Of a DNA stretch of 64,000 bases, positions 17,020 through 25,557 are shown one piece after another. This DNA is from Mycolicibacterium tusciae JS617 (GTDB lineage: Bacteria > Actinomycetota > Actinomycetes > Mycobacteriales > Mycobacteriaceae). Under the pieces are notes generated by a model. That model made no database searches. It was given only the letters and a program-made list of their open reading frames with translations, and was not told where the DNA came from. The DNA lies in contig NZ_KI912270.1 of the NCBI RefSeq assembly GCF_000243415.2, positions 1,798,001 through 1,862,000 of the forward strand, in the 5' to 3' direction. Within the stretch, counting starts at the first letter, position 1. Each line of letters starts with the position of its first letter. The translations under genes were made by a program, and so were the position numbers.

Positions 17020-17952
17020 TCACCACAGGGCTTTGCGCAGCGCCGCTCCTTGCATCTCAAACAGACGCTGGCTCGTCTCCCAGTCCGGGAGTAGCGAGTC
17101 GAACCCGTGGCAGGTGCCGGGGAACACGTGCAGTTCGGTGGCGACGCCTGACCACATGAGCCTCAGTGCGTAGTCCACGGCTTCGTCGCGCAACGGGTCG
17201 AGTTCCGAGCAGGTGATCAATGTGGCTGCCACACCGGATAACTCGCGAGTGCGACCGGGCGCGGCGTCGACGGGCACTGTTCGGTCACCGACGCGGTCTG
17301 CGCCACCGAGGTAGTGCCGCCACATCTGCTCGACCGCGGGCCCGTCGAACCCTGGTGTGGTGAGAAATTCGTCCTTGGACGGGGTCGGTCGGTCGTCGAG
17401 CACGGGCTGATGCAGCAACTGGAACACGATGGACGGCGCGGCTTCGTCGGCGGCGCACTGCGCCAGGCGAGCGGCCAGTGCTGCGCCTGCGCTGCTGCCT
17501 GCGACCGCGAGCCGGCCCGCGTCCACACCAAGTTCAGAACCGTTCTCCGCGACCCAGTTCAGCACCGTCATCGCATCCTCAAGTGCTGCCGGGCGCGGAT
17601 GTTCGGGGGCCAGTCGGTAGTCGACCGAGAAGACTGTGCAGCTGCCCTGCCTGGCGAACTGGACGCACTGCCGGTGGTCGGTGTCGAGGTTGCCCAGCAC
17701 GAAAGCCCCTGAATGGCAGTAGATCACCGCCGGTGAGGGGGCGGCCGCGCCTCGATAGACCCGCACCGGCACCGAGCCCGCCTCGCGCTGCTCGATCTCG
17801 ACCCCGGCGGTGTTGACGTCTTTCGATGTCTCACCGCGGCGCTGGTTGAGAGAGTCGCGGACGACGCCGAGCAGGTTCGGCGACAGATCGGTCCGGGCGG
17901 CCGCAAGATGGCGCAATTCGGGATCGAGCCGGTGGATGAAGTCGGCGGTCAT
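17020..17952 (-). CDS. Alpha/beta hydrolase (HSL-type esterase)
   Basis: A 310-residue esterase of the hormone-sensitive-lipase group. An HG-type oxyanion motif appears as YCHSGAFVLGN (His-Ser-Gly rather than His-Gly-Gly, a small deviation), the nucleophile elbow as VAGSSAGAALAARL, and the late acid and His as CSELDPLRDEAV and FPGTCHGFDSL. The ATG at 17952 overlaps the stop of the Baeyer-Villiger gene by four bases. That tight link argues that it hydrolyses the ester or lactone made by that monooxygenase, a well-known pairing. It is the last gene of a seven-gene minus-strand operon. Confidence 0.88.
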   Translation of the reverse strand: MTADFIHRLDPELRHLAAARTDLSPNLLGVVRDSLNQRRGETSKDVNTAGVEIEQREAGSVPVRVYRGAAAPSPAVIYCHSGAFVLGNLDTDHRQCVQFARQGSCTVFSVDYRLAPEHPRPAALEDAMTVLNWVAENGSELGVDAGRLAVAGSSAGAALAARLAQCAADEAAPSIVFQLLHQPVLDDRPTPSKDEFLTTPGFDGPAVEQMWRHYLGGADRVGDRTVPVDAAPGRTRELSGVAATLITCSELDPLRDEAVDYALRLMWSGVATELHVFPGTCHGFDSLLPDWETSQRLFEMQGAALRKALW

Positions 17953-19466
17953 GGAGCCGGCGATCCAGCCACCGAGTGTGATCCCACCGCGACGGCGGGC
18001 GGTCGCACCGGAGGTTCGAAGGTGTACTCGGCCGCGCGGAAGCGACGCGTCATTCCCCAGAACACCCGAGCGCTGCGTGGCCATTGGGTGACGACCCGTC
18101 CGTTGGGTGCGCGGAAGTAGTTGCTGCACCGGGTAAGCCACACGGTGCCCTGCATCCACTGGTCGATTCTGTCGATGAAGTCCGTCATCGTCGCACTGCG
18201 CACCGCGACGTAGGTCTTGCGTTTGCGCCGCATGTACTTCAGCGCGCGTACGACGTAGTGGGCCTGTGCCTCCAGCATGAAGATGACGCTGTTGGAGCCG
18301 ACGTTGGTGTTCGGACCGTAGAGCATGAAGAAGTTGGGGAATCCCGGGACCGCCATGCCCAGATACGCATACGCCCCATCGCGCCATGTTTCCTGCAGCG
18401 TGGTGGAATCTTCTCCGACGACGTCGATTTGACCCAGGTAGTCCGCGGCGGCATAGCCCGTCGCGCACAGCACCACGTCCACGTCGAGTTGGCGGCCGTC
18501 GGCGGTCACCAACGATCCGCCGCGCAGGGCTCGGGCCGGGCTCGACACCACCTCGACGTGCGGTTGAGACAGGGTCTGCAGATAGTCGGTCGCGAAAACC
18601 AGACGCTTGCATCCGAACGGGTGCTCGGGAGTGAGCCTGCGGCGCAACTCCTCATCGCTCACCGTGGCTTCGAGGGTGCGCAACGCGATGTCCTTGAACT
18701 CCTGGGTCTTGTCGCTGCCGTTCTCGATCACGCCGATGTTGGACTCACTTCTCAGCCACAACCGCGTCCGGTAGATCTTCTTGGCGAACGGAACGTTCGC
18801 GAACACCCACTTTTCGCGATCGGTGTAGGGGCGGTCGGGTTTCGGCAGAATCCAGGTCGGCGAGCGCTGCACCGAGTAGACCTTCTTGGCCACCTTGGCG
18901 ACTTCGGGGATCAGCTGCGCCGCCGTCGATCCGGTGCCCAGGACGGCAACCCGGGCATCCGTCAGGTCGACGGCGTGATCCCAACGCGCGGTGTGCATCA
19001 GCGTTCCCGCGAACGGCTCCTCCTCGGCGAGATCGGGAAGTGCCGGCTGGGTGAACAGGCCGATCGCCGAGACCACCACGTCGAAGGTGTAGCTTTGGTC
19101 GCCCGTGGTCCTCAGCAGCCACGTCCTGGTGTCGGCGTCCCACCGGGCCGAGGTGATCTCGGTGTTGAGTTTCAGATGCTGCCCAAGTTGATACCGCTGT
19201 GCACAGCGCTCGAAATATTCCAGGATCTCCTGCTGCCCGGACCAGAGGCGCGACCAGCGGGCGTTGAGGTCGAACGAATACGAGTACAGGTGCGACTTCA
19301 CATCGCAGGCCAGGCCGGGGTAGGTGTTGATCCGCCAGGTACCACCGACACCGTCCTCGCGATCGAAGATCGTGAAGTCACGAAAACCGTTCCTTCTCAG
19401 GAAGATCCCGAGCGCCAGGCCGCCAGGGCCGGCGCCGATGATTCCCACCGATACGGACTTGGCCAT
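17949..19466 (-). CDS. Baeyer-Villiger-type flavin monooxygenase
   Basis: A 505-residue FAD/NADPH monooxygenase that inserts oxygen next to a ketone to give an ester or lactone. Two dinucleotide-binding motifs flank the signature: GAGPGG at 11-16 and GTGSTA at 177-182. The Baeyer-Villiger fingerprint FxGxxxHxxxW is present at 152-162 (FAGTLMHTARW). Length and the C-terminal YGPNTNVGSNSVIFMLEAQ segment agree with the class. I chose the ATG at 19466. It sits five bases after the SDR gene and overlaps the esterase gene, so ketone formation, ester formation and hydrolysis are encoded side by side. The natural ketone is unknown; cyclic terpenoid or steroid-like ketones are possible. Confidence 0.92.
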   Translation of the reverse strand: MAKSVSVGIIGAGPGGLALGIFLRRNGFRDFTIFDREDGVGGTWRINTYPGLACDVKSHLYSYSFDLNARWSRLWSGQQEILEYFERCAQRYQLGQHLKLNTEITSARWDADTRTWLLRTTGDQSYTFDVVVSAIGLFTQPALPDLAEEEPFAGTLMHTARWDHAVDLTDARVAVLGTGSTAAQLIPEVAKVAKKVYSVQRSPTWILPKPDRPYTDREKWVFANVPFAKKIYRTRLWLRSESNIGVIENGSDKTQEFKDIALRTLEATVSDEELRRRLTPEHPFGCKRLVFATDYLQTLSQPHVEVVSSPARALRGGSLVTADGRQLDVDVVLCATGYAAADYLGQIDVVGEDSTTLQETWRDGAYAYLGMAVPGFPNFFMLYGPNTNVGSNSVIFMLEAQAHYVVRALKYMRRKRKTYVAVRSATMTDFIDRIDQWMQGTVWLTRCSNYFRAPNGRVVTQWPRSARVFWGMTRRFRAAEYTFEPPVRPPAVAVGSHSVAGSPAP

Positions 19467-19471
19467 CTGGT

Positions 19472-20188
19472 TCACCCGATCTGTAAAGACTGGCCGCCGT
19501 CGACAACGAGTTCGGCACCCGTGATGAACGATGCATGCTCGGACACCAGGAACGCCACGGCGTCGGCGATCTCCATTGGAGTGCCCAGCCGCCCCTTCTC
19601 GGCGAGTCGTGCCTGAGTCGCCGCATCGAGCATCGGGGTTCCGACCGGGCCGGGCAGCACGGCGTTGACGCGAATACCCGACGCCGCGAGTTCTGCGGCC
19701 GCGATCTGAGTGAGTCCACGAAGCGCCCACTTCGACGACCCGTAGGCCGCGTGAGTGGGAAATGCCCGGACCGCACCGGTGCTGCACGTGTTGACGATGG
19801 CGGCGCCGTCGGCCTGCCGGAGGTGTTCGAGCGCGGCCCGGATTCCCAGGAACGGTCCGAGGCAATTGACCCGCCAGCTCCCCTCGAACCCCGCCGGAGT
19901 CTCTTCGTCGAGTGACGCGCGGTGCAGGACACCGGCGTTGTTGACCAATGTGGTCAATGATCCGAACTCCTCGACGGTCTGCCGCACTGCGCTGTCCCAC
20001 TGCTGAGCGGATGTCACGTCGAGTTCGACGGCGAGCACGCCGGCTCCCAACGCATCCACGCTGACATTCAGTTCATCGGACAGCAAGTCGCATGCGGCCA
20101 CCCGGAAGCCGTCCGCGTGTAATCGCTTGACGATCGCCTCGCCCTGCCCGCGGGCCGCACCGGTGACCAGTGCCACCCTGTCCGTCAC
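19472..20188 (-). CDS. Short-chain dehydrogenase/reductase
   Basis: A 238-residue classical SDR. It shows ALVTGAARGQGEAI for NAD(P) binding (residues 6-19), NNAG at 88-91, a catalytic Ser in NTCSTGAVRAFPTHAAYGSSKWALRGL with the YxxxK pair, and the C-terminal SFITGAELVVDGGQS. An acidic residue after the second strand (CDLL) suggests NAD rather than NADP. In the operon, next to a Baeyer-Villiger enzyme, it most likely oxidises a secondary alcohol to the ketone. Its GTG start overlaps the stop of the aldolase gene. A TGTAAA half-site at 19482-19487 within the gene lacks a partner at the right distance. Confidence 0.9.
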   Translation of the reverse strand: MTDRVALVTGAARGQGEAIVKRLHADGFRVAACDLLSDELNVSVDALGAGVLAVELDVTSAQQWDSAVRQTVEEFGSLTTLVNNAGVLHRASLDEETPAGFEGSWRVNCLGPFLGIRAALEHLRQADGAAIVNTCSTGAVRAFPTHAAYGSSKWALRGLTQIAAAELAASGIRVNAVLPGPVGTPMLDAATQARLAEKGRLGTPMEIADAVAFLVSEHASFITGAELVVDGGQSLQIG

Positions 20189-20928
20189 TGCGCATCTCTC
20201 AGATGTTCGGCCGCGCCCCGCCGCAGGGCCGCAGACTCCGATGCCAGGGTGATCATCCTAAAGCCCAACTCGGCCATGGCCTTTCCGGGCTTACCGGCAT
20301 TGGCGTGGATGGCGGGAACCAGCCCCGCATCCGACGCGACGGACCTGATACGCGCGACGGCATCGAGCACCGCCGGAGCAGATAACGCTGTGATCGGGTT
20401 CTCTCCCAGGGAGATCGCCAGATCCGCCGGACCGACGTACACGCCGGACAGTTCCGCGACGGCGCAGATCTCGTCGAGTGCCGATAGTCCTCGTGCGGTC
20501 TCGATCATTGCGAACACACTGGTCCGCTCTTCGTGTGCAACCGGATCGACACCCAGGCTCGCCCGCAGCGGTCCGAAGCTGCGCACCCCCGCGGGGGCGT
20601 ACCGGGTGGCAGCCACTGCGGCGGCGGCAGTTTCGGCGGATTCGACCATCGCGATGATCACTGCGTCGGCACCGGCATCGAGGACGCGCCCGATCGGCGC
20701 GGGATCCGCCGATGGAAGTCGCACCGCGGTCGCAATCGGAACGTGCTCCAGCCGTCGCAGGAGGAGTGCGACATCCGCGTCGTCGAGATAGCCGTGCTGG
20801 ACGTCGAATCCGACGTAGTCGTAGCCCGCCCGCGCGAACTCCTCGGGGCCGATGATCGTCGGCCCCACTACCCATCCGCCCCAGACGTGCGGCTTCACCG
20901 CCAGAGACTCCTGCAACGGGCTCGTCAT
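20185..20928 (-). CDS. HpcH/HpaI-type class II aldolase
   Basis: A 247-residue member of the HpcH/HpaI (2-oxo-acid) aldolase family. Family segments: GWVVGPTIIGPEEFARAGYDYVGFDVQHGYLDD, the IIAMVESAETAAAAVAATRYAPAGVRSFGPLRA loop, VFAMIETARGLSALDEICAV (the metal-binding Glu of the MIET type) and VYVGPADLAISLGE. These enzymes split 4-hydroxy-2-oxo acids to pyruvate and an aldehyde with a divalent metal. In this operon it could cleave a late, chain-shortened acid. The ATG at 20928 overlaps the dehydrogenase stop by four bases. Confidence 0.88.
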   Translation of the reverse strand: MTSPLQESLAVKPHVWGGWVVGPTIIGPEEFARAGYDYVGFDVQHGYLDDADVALLLRRLEHVPIATAVRLPSADPAPIGRVLDAGADAVIIAMVESAETAAAAVAATRYAPAGVRSFGPLRASLGVDPVAHEERTSVFAMIETARGLSALDEICAVAELSGVYVGPADLAISLGENPITALSAPAVLDAVARIRSVASDAGLVPAIHANAGKPGKAMAELGFRMITLASESAALRRGAAEHLRDAQ

Positions 20929-21890
20929 GCCGTGATCGCGATCTTGACGCGTTCGGGCGCCGGCCTGCAGGCCAAGTCGAACGCCGATTGCACATCGTCG
21001 ACCCCGAAGGTGTGGCTGACGTAGGCGGTCAGCAGTTCCGGATGGCTTTTCGCGAACTCGTTGGCGTCATCGAGGACTCGTCGCCGCTCGAGCGTCACGC
21101 CGGACTTCAGCGTCAGGTTCTTGCGCAACATGGCGCGCATGCTGATGGGATAGCTGTCGTCGTCGGGCACGCCGAAATACAGCACTGTTCCGCCAGGCGC
21201 CGCGGCGTCGATGGCATGACCGAGGGTCGCGACCTGGTGGCCGACGGCCTCGATCACGACGTCGGGCCGGTCGCTCGGCTCGAGGTGACTGACCCAGCGG
21301 TCGCTGGTGGCGCGGATGATGGTGTCGACGCCGAACTCCTTACCGACGCCATCCCGATCGACGGGGTCGACACCGGTCACGTGGCGGGCGCCCAGAGCCT
21401 TTGCCGCATAAGAGAACAACAATCCAATCGATCCCTGCCCGATAACGGCGACATGTTGTCCCTTGAGATCGAGCTGTTCGAGGGCGTACAGGACGCAGGC
21501 CAACGGTTGCAGCGCCACGGCGTGCTGGGCGCTCAACGCCTGATCGTAGGTCGCCAGGCTGTCACCGTCGGCCACCACTAGACCCATGAGACCGTCGAAG
21601 CCCGACGCCCAGCCCACGACCCGGTCCCCGACCCGGTGGCTGCTATGACGGCTCGCCAACACTTCGCCGACGACCTCGTGGACCGGAAAGCCCACCATCT
21701 CAGCCGCATTCAGCCCGGTGTCTCCGGCGATCTTGCCGCGCACGCCCCGGAACGGCGGCAGGTCGCTGCCGCAGACACCCGCGGCCATGAAGCGCAGCAA
21801 GACCTGGCGGTCATCGACGTCATCGGCGGTCTTGTCGGGAACATCCAGTCGCTCAAAGGTGTACGGCGCCACTAGTCGGTATGCCCACAC
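20925..21890 (-). CDS. Zinc-type alcohol dehydrogenase
   Basis: A 321-residue medium-chain dehydrogenase: catalytic-zinc region FMAAGVCGSDLPPFRG, FPVHEVVGEVLA, cofactor motif VAVIGQGSIGLLFSYAAKALGA and a substrate-side VVIEAVGHQVATLGHAIDAAAPGGTVLYFG. The four-cysteine structural zinc loop is not evident, so it may be a one-zinc member. I chose the GTG at 21890 because GGAGG stands six bases upstream, inside the end of the P450 gene; the longer reading from 21911 has no such signal. One base separates it from the P450 stop. It probably oxidises the alcohol made by the P450. Confidence 0.87.
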   Translation of the reverse strand: MWAYRLVAPYTFERLDVPDKTADDVDDRQVLLRFMAAGVCGSDLPPFRGVRGKIAGDTGLNAAEMVGFPVHEVVGEVLASRHSSHRVGDRVVGWASGFDGLMGLVVADGDSLATYDQALSAQHAVALQPLACVLYALEQLDLKGQHVAVIGQGSIGLLFSYAAKALGARHVTGVDPVDRDGVGKEFGVDTIIRATSDRWVSHLEPSDRPDVVIEAVGHQVATLGHAIDAAAPGGTVLYFGVPDDDSYPISMRAMLRKNLTLKSGVTLERRRVLDDANEFAKSHPELLTAYVSHTFGVDDVQSAFDLACRPAPERVKIAITA

Positions 21891-21891
21891 T

Positions 21892-23121
21892 TCACACCTC
21901 CACAGGAACATTGTTCCAACCCCACTGGAAACTGGATGGTGGGCGCGCGGCGCCCTCGCTGATGATCCGCCAATCCGGCACCCGCTTGAGCCATTCAGTC
22001 ACCAGGATGCCGATCTCAAGGCGGGCCATGTGCACACCGAGACAGAAATGCTGTCCGCGCCCGAAAGCCAACAGGCGCTCGATGCGACGGTCCCAGACGA
22101 ACTCGTCTGGCTCGGGGTACTCGTGCTCGTCACGGTTGGCCGATGCCAGCAGCGTGATGATCCGCTGGCCGGGATTGATGGTCGTGCCGTGGATGGTGAA
22201 CGGCTTGCGCAGTGTGCGCGCAAACCACTGCGCGGGCGCGCAATAGCGGATCATCTCCTCACGGGCGACGGAAACGTTCGCGTCGAGATCGCTGCGCACT
22301 GCCGTCATCTGCTCGGGCCGCCGACCCAACTCCCAGAGTCCGTGCGCGACGATCTTGGGCACGGTTTCCGTACCACCGATGAAGACGCCGAGCATCTGCA
22401 CGGCTGCCTCCATATCGGAAAGGGCCGAACCGTCGGGAAGTCGGTAGCCGATGAGGTTGTCGGCGATCGGCAGCTCACCGCCCTCACCGGCGCGTCGGCG
22501 CTCGACGATCGGTACCAGGTACTCCAGATAGCCAGGCCGCGCGTTGGCCACCTCCACCCCGCTGCCCGGCTGGGCCAGGCTCCCGGCGTTGACGGTCGCC
22601 AATACGTCGGCAGCCAGATCGACTGGTAGCCCGACCAATTCGCAGACCACCGACGCGGCGACAATGCCGCCGTAATCCTGGGTCAGGTCAAAAGTGCCGC
22701 GCGGCAACAGCTCGTCCAGCCGCTCGTTGGCCAGGGTGCGGATCCGATCCGCCCACGTGGCCGCGGACTTGGGCCGGAACTGGCCCGAGGTGCAGCGCCG
22801 GACCGAATCGTAGATCGGGGCGTCGAAGTTCGCGTGGAACGGCAGCGGGTGCAGCGGCGGATCGGCCACCGGGCCGTCGTTTCGCTTTGCCAAAACCGTT
22901 GCCGCGGGCAGGGTTCCCTCAGACGCGACGAAGGTTCCGTCGTTGATCGCCAGCACCTGCCAGATGTCCTCGAAGCGCGACAACGCATAGGTGTCCCACT
23001 TGTCGATGTAGTACACCGGATGCGCGTCGCGCAGCACCCGGTAATACGACGGCGGATCGGCCATTACCGCCGGATCGAACGGATCATAGGAGAAGTTCTG
23101 CATCGTCGCGTGAGAGCTCAT
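21892..23121 (-). CDS. Cytochrome P450 (operon copy)
   Basis: A 409-residue soluble P450. The heme ligand is Cys360 in LAFGRGQHFCLGVHMARLE. The ExxR pair is Glu289/Arg292 (REEMIRYC). The I-helix reads GVFIGGTETVPK, with Glu252 where most P450s have Asp, a known variant of the oxygen-activation pair. It would hydroxylate a hydrophobic substrate with electrons from a ferredoxin, perhaps the one encoded at 26389. The ATG at 23121 overlaps the stop of the NIPSNAP-like gene; an internal ATG at 23103 is possible. It is the second gene of the operon running from 23.9 to 17.0 kb. Confidence 0.93.
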   Translation of the reverse strand: MSSHATMQNFSYDPFDPAVMADPPSYYRVLRDAHPVYYIDKWDTYALSRFEDIWQVLAINDGTFVASEGTLPAATVLAKRNDGPVADPPLHPLPFHANFDAPIYDSVRRCTSGQFRPKSAATWADRIRTLANERLDELLPRGTFDLTQDYGGIVAASVVCELVGLPVDLAADVLATVNAGSLAQPGSGVEVANARPGYLEYLVPIVERRRAGEGGELPIADNLIGYRLPDGSALSDMEAAVQMLGVFIGGTETVPKIVAHGLWELGRRPEQMTAVRSDLDANVSVAREEMIRYCAPAQWFARTLRKPFTIHGTTINPGQRIITLLASANRDEHEYPEPDEFVWDRRIERLLAFGRGQHFCLGVHMARLEIGILVTEWLKRVPDWRIISEGAARPPSSFQWGWNNVPVEV

Positions 23122-23855
23122 TGCAGAGGAGACGGCGGTAGCGCCTGCAGGATCGAATCCTCCCATCCATCGCGCAGCGCGGGCGCGACGCTCATCCAGG
23201 TAACGATCTCGGCAGGCGGGCTGTCTTTCCATGACGGGTAGTGGTTTTCGAAGCAGTCCCAGTCGCCGTCCAACGCCCAGTAGTGGATGACCTCGTTGAA
23301 GCGAAAGGTGGTGATGAAGGAACCAAGCCAGCGCTTTCCGGTGCTCTCCGACCACGGCACATAGAGTCGTTCGAGTTCCCGGATGTAGTCGTCCTGACGA
23401 CCCGGCTTGGTCTGCATGATCTCCTGAATCACGAGCCCCGCCCCGAACTGCGCCTCCTTCAACTGGGCCAGTGTCCTGTTGAACTTGCCGGCGTACATGA
23501 TCCGGCCCTCACCGGAGGCCCGGATCTGCGCCAGGAATGACGACCATTGGGCCGCCGCCTCCGCGTGGCTGCCGCCGGGCGCCTGCGCCCTTCCGATGCG
23601 GGCGTAGTCCGAGAAAGCGTCGATCTCCCAGATGATCGTCACCTGCGGCCAGTGCCCGTTGTACCGAGTGCTCTCCCACATCGCGAACAGGCGCGCACCT
23701 AGGTCCTCCATCATCGGGTGGTAGACATTGCCGAAGACTTCTGTGAATTGCTCTTCGCGCGAGCGCTCATCGCCGGTGAACTGCCCACTTCGCCCCTCAC
23801 CCAGCGCAATCGTCTCGTGAAGATAGAGAAGCGTGTGGCCGTAGAACTTCTTCAC
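23118..23855 (-). CDS. NIPSNAP-like / dimeric-barrel hypothetical protein
   Basis: A protein of about 245 residues, soluble, with two similar halves that each end in a NIPSNAP/EthD-like block (HTLLYLHETIALGEGRSGQF and LVIQEIMQTKPGRQDDYIRELE; WPQVTIIWEIDAFSDYARI and NEVIHYWALDGDWDCFENHYPSW). Function is unknown; such dimeric alpha-beta barrel proteins often accompany P450 or ring-degrading enzymes. Start choice: the GTG at 23855 would be coupled by overlap to a possible nine-codon leader peptide; a GTG at 23864 in the same frame is the alternative. It is the first gene of the seven-gene minus-strand operon driven from operator C. Confidence 0.65.
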   Translation of the reverse strand: MKKFYGHTLLYLHETIALGEGRSGQFTGDERSREEQFTEVFGNVYHPMMEDLGARLFAMWESTRYNGHWPQVTIIWEIDAFSDYARIGRAQAPGGSHAEAAAQWSSFLAQIRASGEGRIMYAGKFNRTLAQLKEAQFGAGLVIQEIMQTKPGRQDDYIRELERLYVPWSESTGKRWLGSFITTFRFNEVIHYWALDGDWDCFENHYPSWKDSPPAEIVTWMSVAPALRDGWEDSILQALPPSPLQ

Positions 23856-23881
23856 ACCCAGCACCTAGTTGACAGTCGCAC
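23852..23881 (-). CDS. Possible leaderless leader peptide (9 aa)
   Basis: GTG at 23881 lies exactly six bases after the CACGCT hexamer of operator C on the minus strand, the same geometry that gives the real starts of three other regulon genes. It opens a frame of nine codons (MRLSTRCWV) whose TGA overlaps the GTG at 23855 of the following gene. A leaderless transcript would translate this peptide first and re-initiate on the main gene. This is inference from spacing only; an unused initiation point is equally possible. Confidence 0.3.
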   Translation of the reverse strand: MRLSTRCWV

Positions 23882-23890
23882 CCTGCGAGC

Positions 23891-23916
23891 GTGACACTTA
23901 TGACGTGATTTGTAAA
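23891..23916. promoter_or_regulatory. Regulon operator C (GTGACA-N14-TGTAAA)
   Basis: Stands between the NIPSNAP/P450 operon (-) and the lactonase gene (+). Minus reading gives TTTACA, 17 bases, CACGCT, six bases, GTG at 23881. Plus reading gives GTGACA, 17 bases, AAAGGT, six bases, then ACG at 23926 in frame with the lactonase. Confidence 0.78.
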
Positions 23917-24741
23917 GGTGCCGATACGCTGACGACACTGACCGACGGTTTCTGCTTCGGCGAGGGCCCCCGGTGGTTCGAGGGATTGCTCTGGTTCTCC
24001 GACATGCTTGGCGAGGCGGTGCACACGGTCAACCTTGCGGGCGACCTCACCACCCTCCCCCTGCCCGGCCACCATCCCTCCGGTCTCGGGTTCCGTCCCG
24101 ACGGGACGCTGCTCATCGTCTCCGGCGAGCGGCGGCGGCTACTGAGCTACGACGGGTACACCGTCGAACAGGTCGCCGATCTGTCCGACGTCGTGCCCGC
24201 GGCCCTTGGCGACATGGTCATCGACAACGCCGGACGCGCCTACATCGGCTCCCAGGCCCGCGAGGGCGGCGTCATCGTGCGGGTCGATCCAGACGATGCG
24301 ATCACGATCGTCGCCGAGAACCTCGACTTTCCCAATGGAATGGCGATCACGACCGACCACACAACGCTGATAGTCGCCGAGTCGACCGGGCGGCGACTGA
24401 CCGCGTTCGGCGTCGATGCCGACGGATCGTTGAGTGACAGAAGGACATTCGCTGACGGCCTCAACGGCCCGCCCGACGGCATCTGCCTCGACGCCGACAA
24501 CGGGGTCTGGGTGGCGATGACCCTGGCGCACGCCTTTGAGCGGATCGAGGCGGGCGGCACCATCACCGACCGAATCGAGATGGACGACCGCACCGCGATC
24601 GCGTGCACATTGGGCGGGCCCGAGCGGCGCACTCTTTTCTTGCTGTCCAGTACGGACGCCTACCCGGAGCGGCTGATCGGAACCAAGCTGTCTCGCGTCG
24701 ACGCGATGACGGTGGATATCCCGGGCGCCGGGCTGCCGTGA
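23905..24741 (+). CDS. SMP-30/gluconolactonase family lactone hydrolase
   Basis: A six-bladed beta-propeller hydrolase, about 275 residues. Family motifs: TDGFCFGEGPRWFEGLLWFSDM with the metal-binding Glu, GDMVIDNAGRAYIGS, NLDFPNGMAITTDHTTLIVAES with the metal Asn, and GLNGPPDGICLDADNGVWVA with the metal Asp. It opens lactones with a divalent metal, so it fits downstream of the Baeyer-Villiger enzyme. The start is uncertain. The GTG at 23905 is inside operator C. The leaderless position (23926) holds ACG in frame, and similarity begins near residue 10 of this reading. A TTG at 23869 would lie upstream of the promoter. The stop overlaps the thioesterase GTG. Confidence 0.85.
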   Translation: MICKGADTLTTLTDGFCFGEGPRWFEGLLWFSDMLGEAVHTVNLAGDLTTLPLPGHHPSGLGFRPDGTLLIVSGERRRLLSYDGYTVEQVADLSDVVPAALGDMVIDNAGRAYIGSQAREGGVIVRVDPDDAITIVAENLDFPNGMAITTDHTTLIVAESTGRRLTAFGVDADGSLSDRRTFADGLNGPPDGICLDADNGVWVAMTLAHAFERIEAGGTITDRIEMDDRTAIACTLGGPERRTLFLLSSTDAYPERLIGTKLSRVDAMTVDIPGAGLP

Positions 24742-25553
24742 GCGATTCGTATTACGAACTGGTCGATGGTGCCGACCCGCTTGGCGAGAAGTTCGCCGCG
24801 ACCGATCTGGTACGCAGCACGTGGACGGCCGAAATCCAGCACGGTGCGCCGGTCTCGGCGCTGTTGGTGCGCGCGCTCGAGAAATGCGAAGTTCGCGACG
24901 ACACCCGGCTGAGCCGCGTGATGATCGACCTACTGGGCGCAGTTCCCGCCGAAGGAGATCTGTGGGTGCGATCTCGGATCGAACGCTCCGGCAAGCAGAT
25001 CGAGTTGGTCAGTGCCGAGATGCTGGCCCCCGGGCGTGACGGTGAGCCCCGAGCGGTGGCTCGGGCGAGCGGGTGGCGGCTGAAGACGATCGACACCGCC
25101 GAGGTGGTTCGCACATCCGCGCCGCCGCTGCGGCCGCTCGCCGAAGCGCGCAGCCGCGACATGAAGAAGGACTGGGATCGCAACTACGTGCACAGTCTCG
25201 ATTGGCGGTGGTTGACCGAGCCGATGAGCGACGGGCCCGGCGAGTCCTGGATCCGCCCGGAGGTCGACCTCGTCAAGGGCGAGTCCATGACCGCGCTCGA
25301 GAGGCTGTTCGCCGTCGCCGACGATGCCAATGGCATTGGCACCAAGCTCGATATCAGAAGGTGGACGTTCATGAACACCGATCTGGTCGTGCATGTGCAC
25401 CGGATTCCGGAGGGCGAATGGATCGGAATCCGCGCCGAGACGAACTACGGGCCCGACGGGATCGGCACGACGATCGGCACACTGTTCGACGAGTCCGGCG
25501 CCGTCGGCGCGATTCAGGAGTCGGTGCTGGTCCGGCCGATGCCCGGCCGCTGA
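24738..25553 (+). CDS. Thioesterase-like (double hot-dog) protein
   Basis: A 271-residue protein of the acyl-CoA thioesterase double hot-dog type: YYELVDGADPLGEKFAATDLVRSTWTAEIQHGAPVSALLVRALE resembles the first hot-dog, with a second after residue 150 (SWIRPEVDLVKGESMTALERLFAVADDANG, then WTFMNTDLVVHVHRIPEGEWIGIRAETNYGPDGIG). The last segment, ending in a GIGTT turn, is typical of mycobacterial thioesterase-family proteins. It would release free acid from a CoA ester. The GTG at 24738 overlaps the lactonase stop, so the two are co-translated. The specific acyl group is unknown. Confidence 0.82.
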   Translation: MSDSYYELVDGADPLGEKFAATDLVRSTWTAEIQHGAPVSALLVRALEKCEVRDDTRLSRVMIDLLGAVPAEGDLWVRSRIERSGKQIELVSAEMLAPGRDGEPRAVARASGWRLKTIDTAEVVRTSAPPLRPLAEARSRDMKKDWDRNYVHSLDWRWLTEPMSDGPGESWIRPEVDLVKGESMTALERLFAVADDANGIGTKLDIRRWTFMNTDLVVHVHRIPEGEWIGIRAETNYGPDGIGTTIGTLFDESGAVGAIQESVLVRPMPGR

Positions 25554-25557
25554 GTCG

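Noticed and set aside
19482-19487. TGTAAA site near the Baeyer-Villiger gene start
   Set aside because: It is a half-site only; the sequence 14 bases away (GCCATC) does not match, and it lies in the coding sequence of the SDR.
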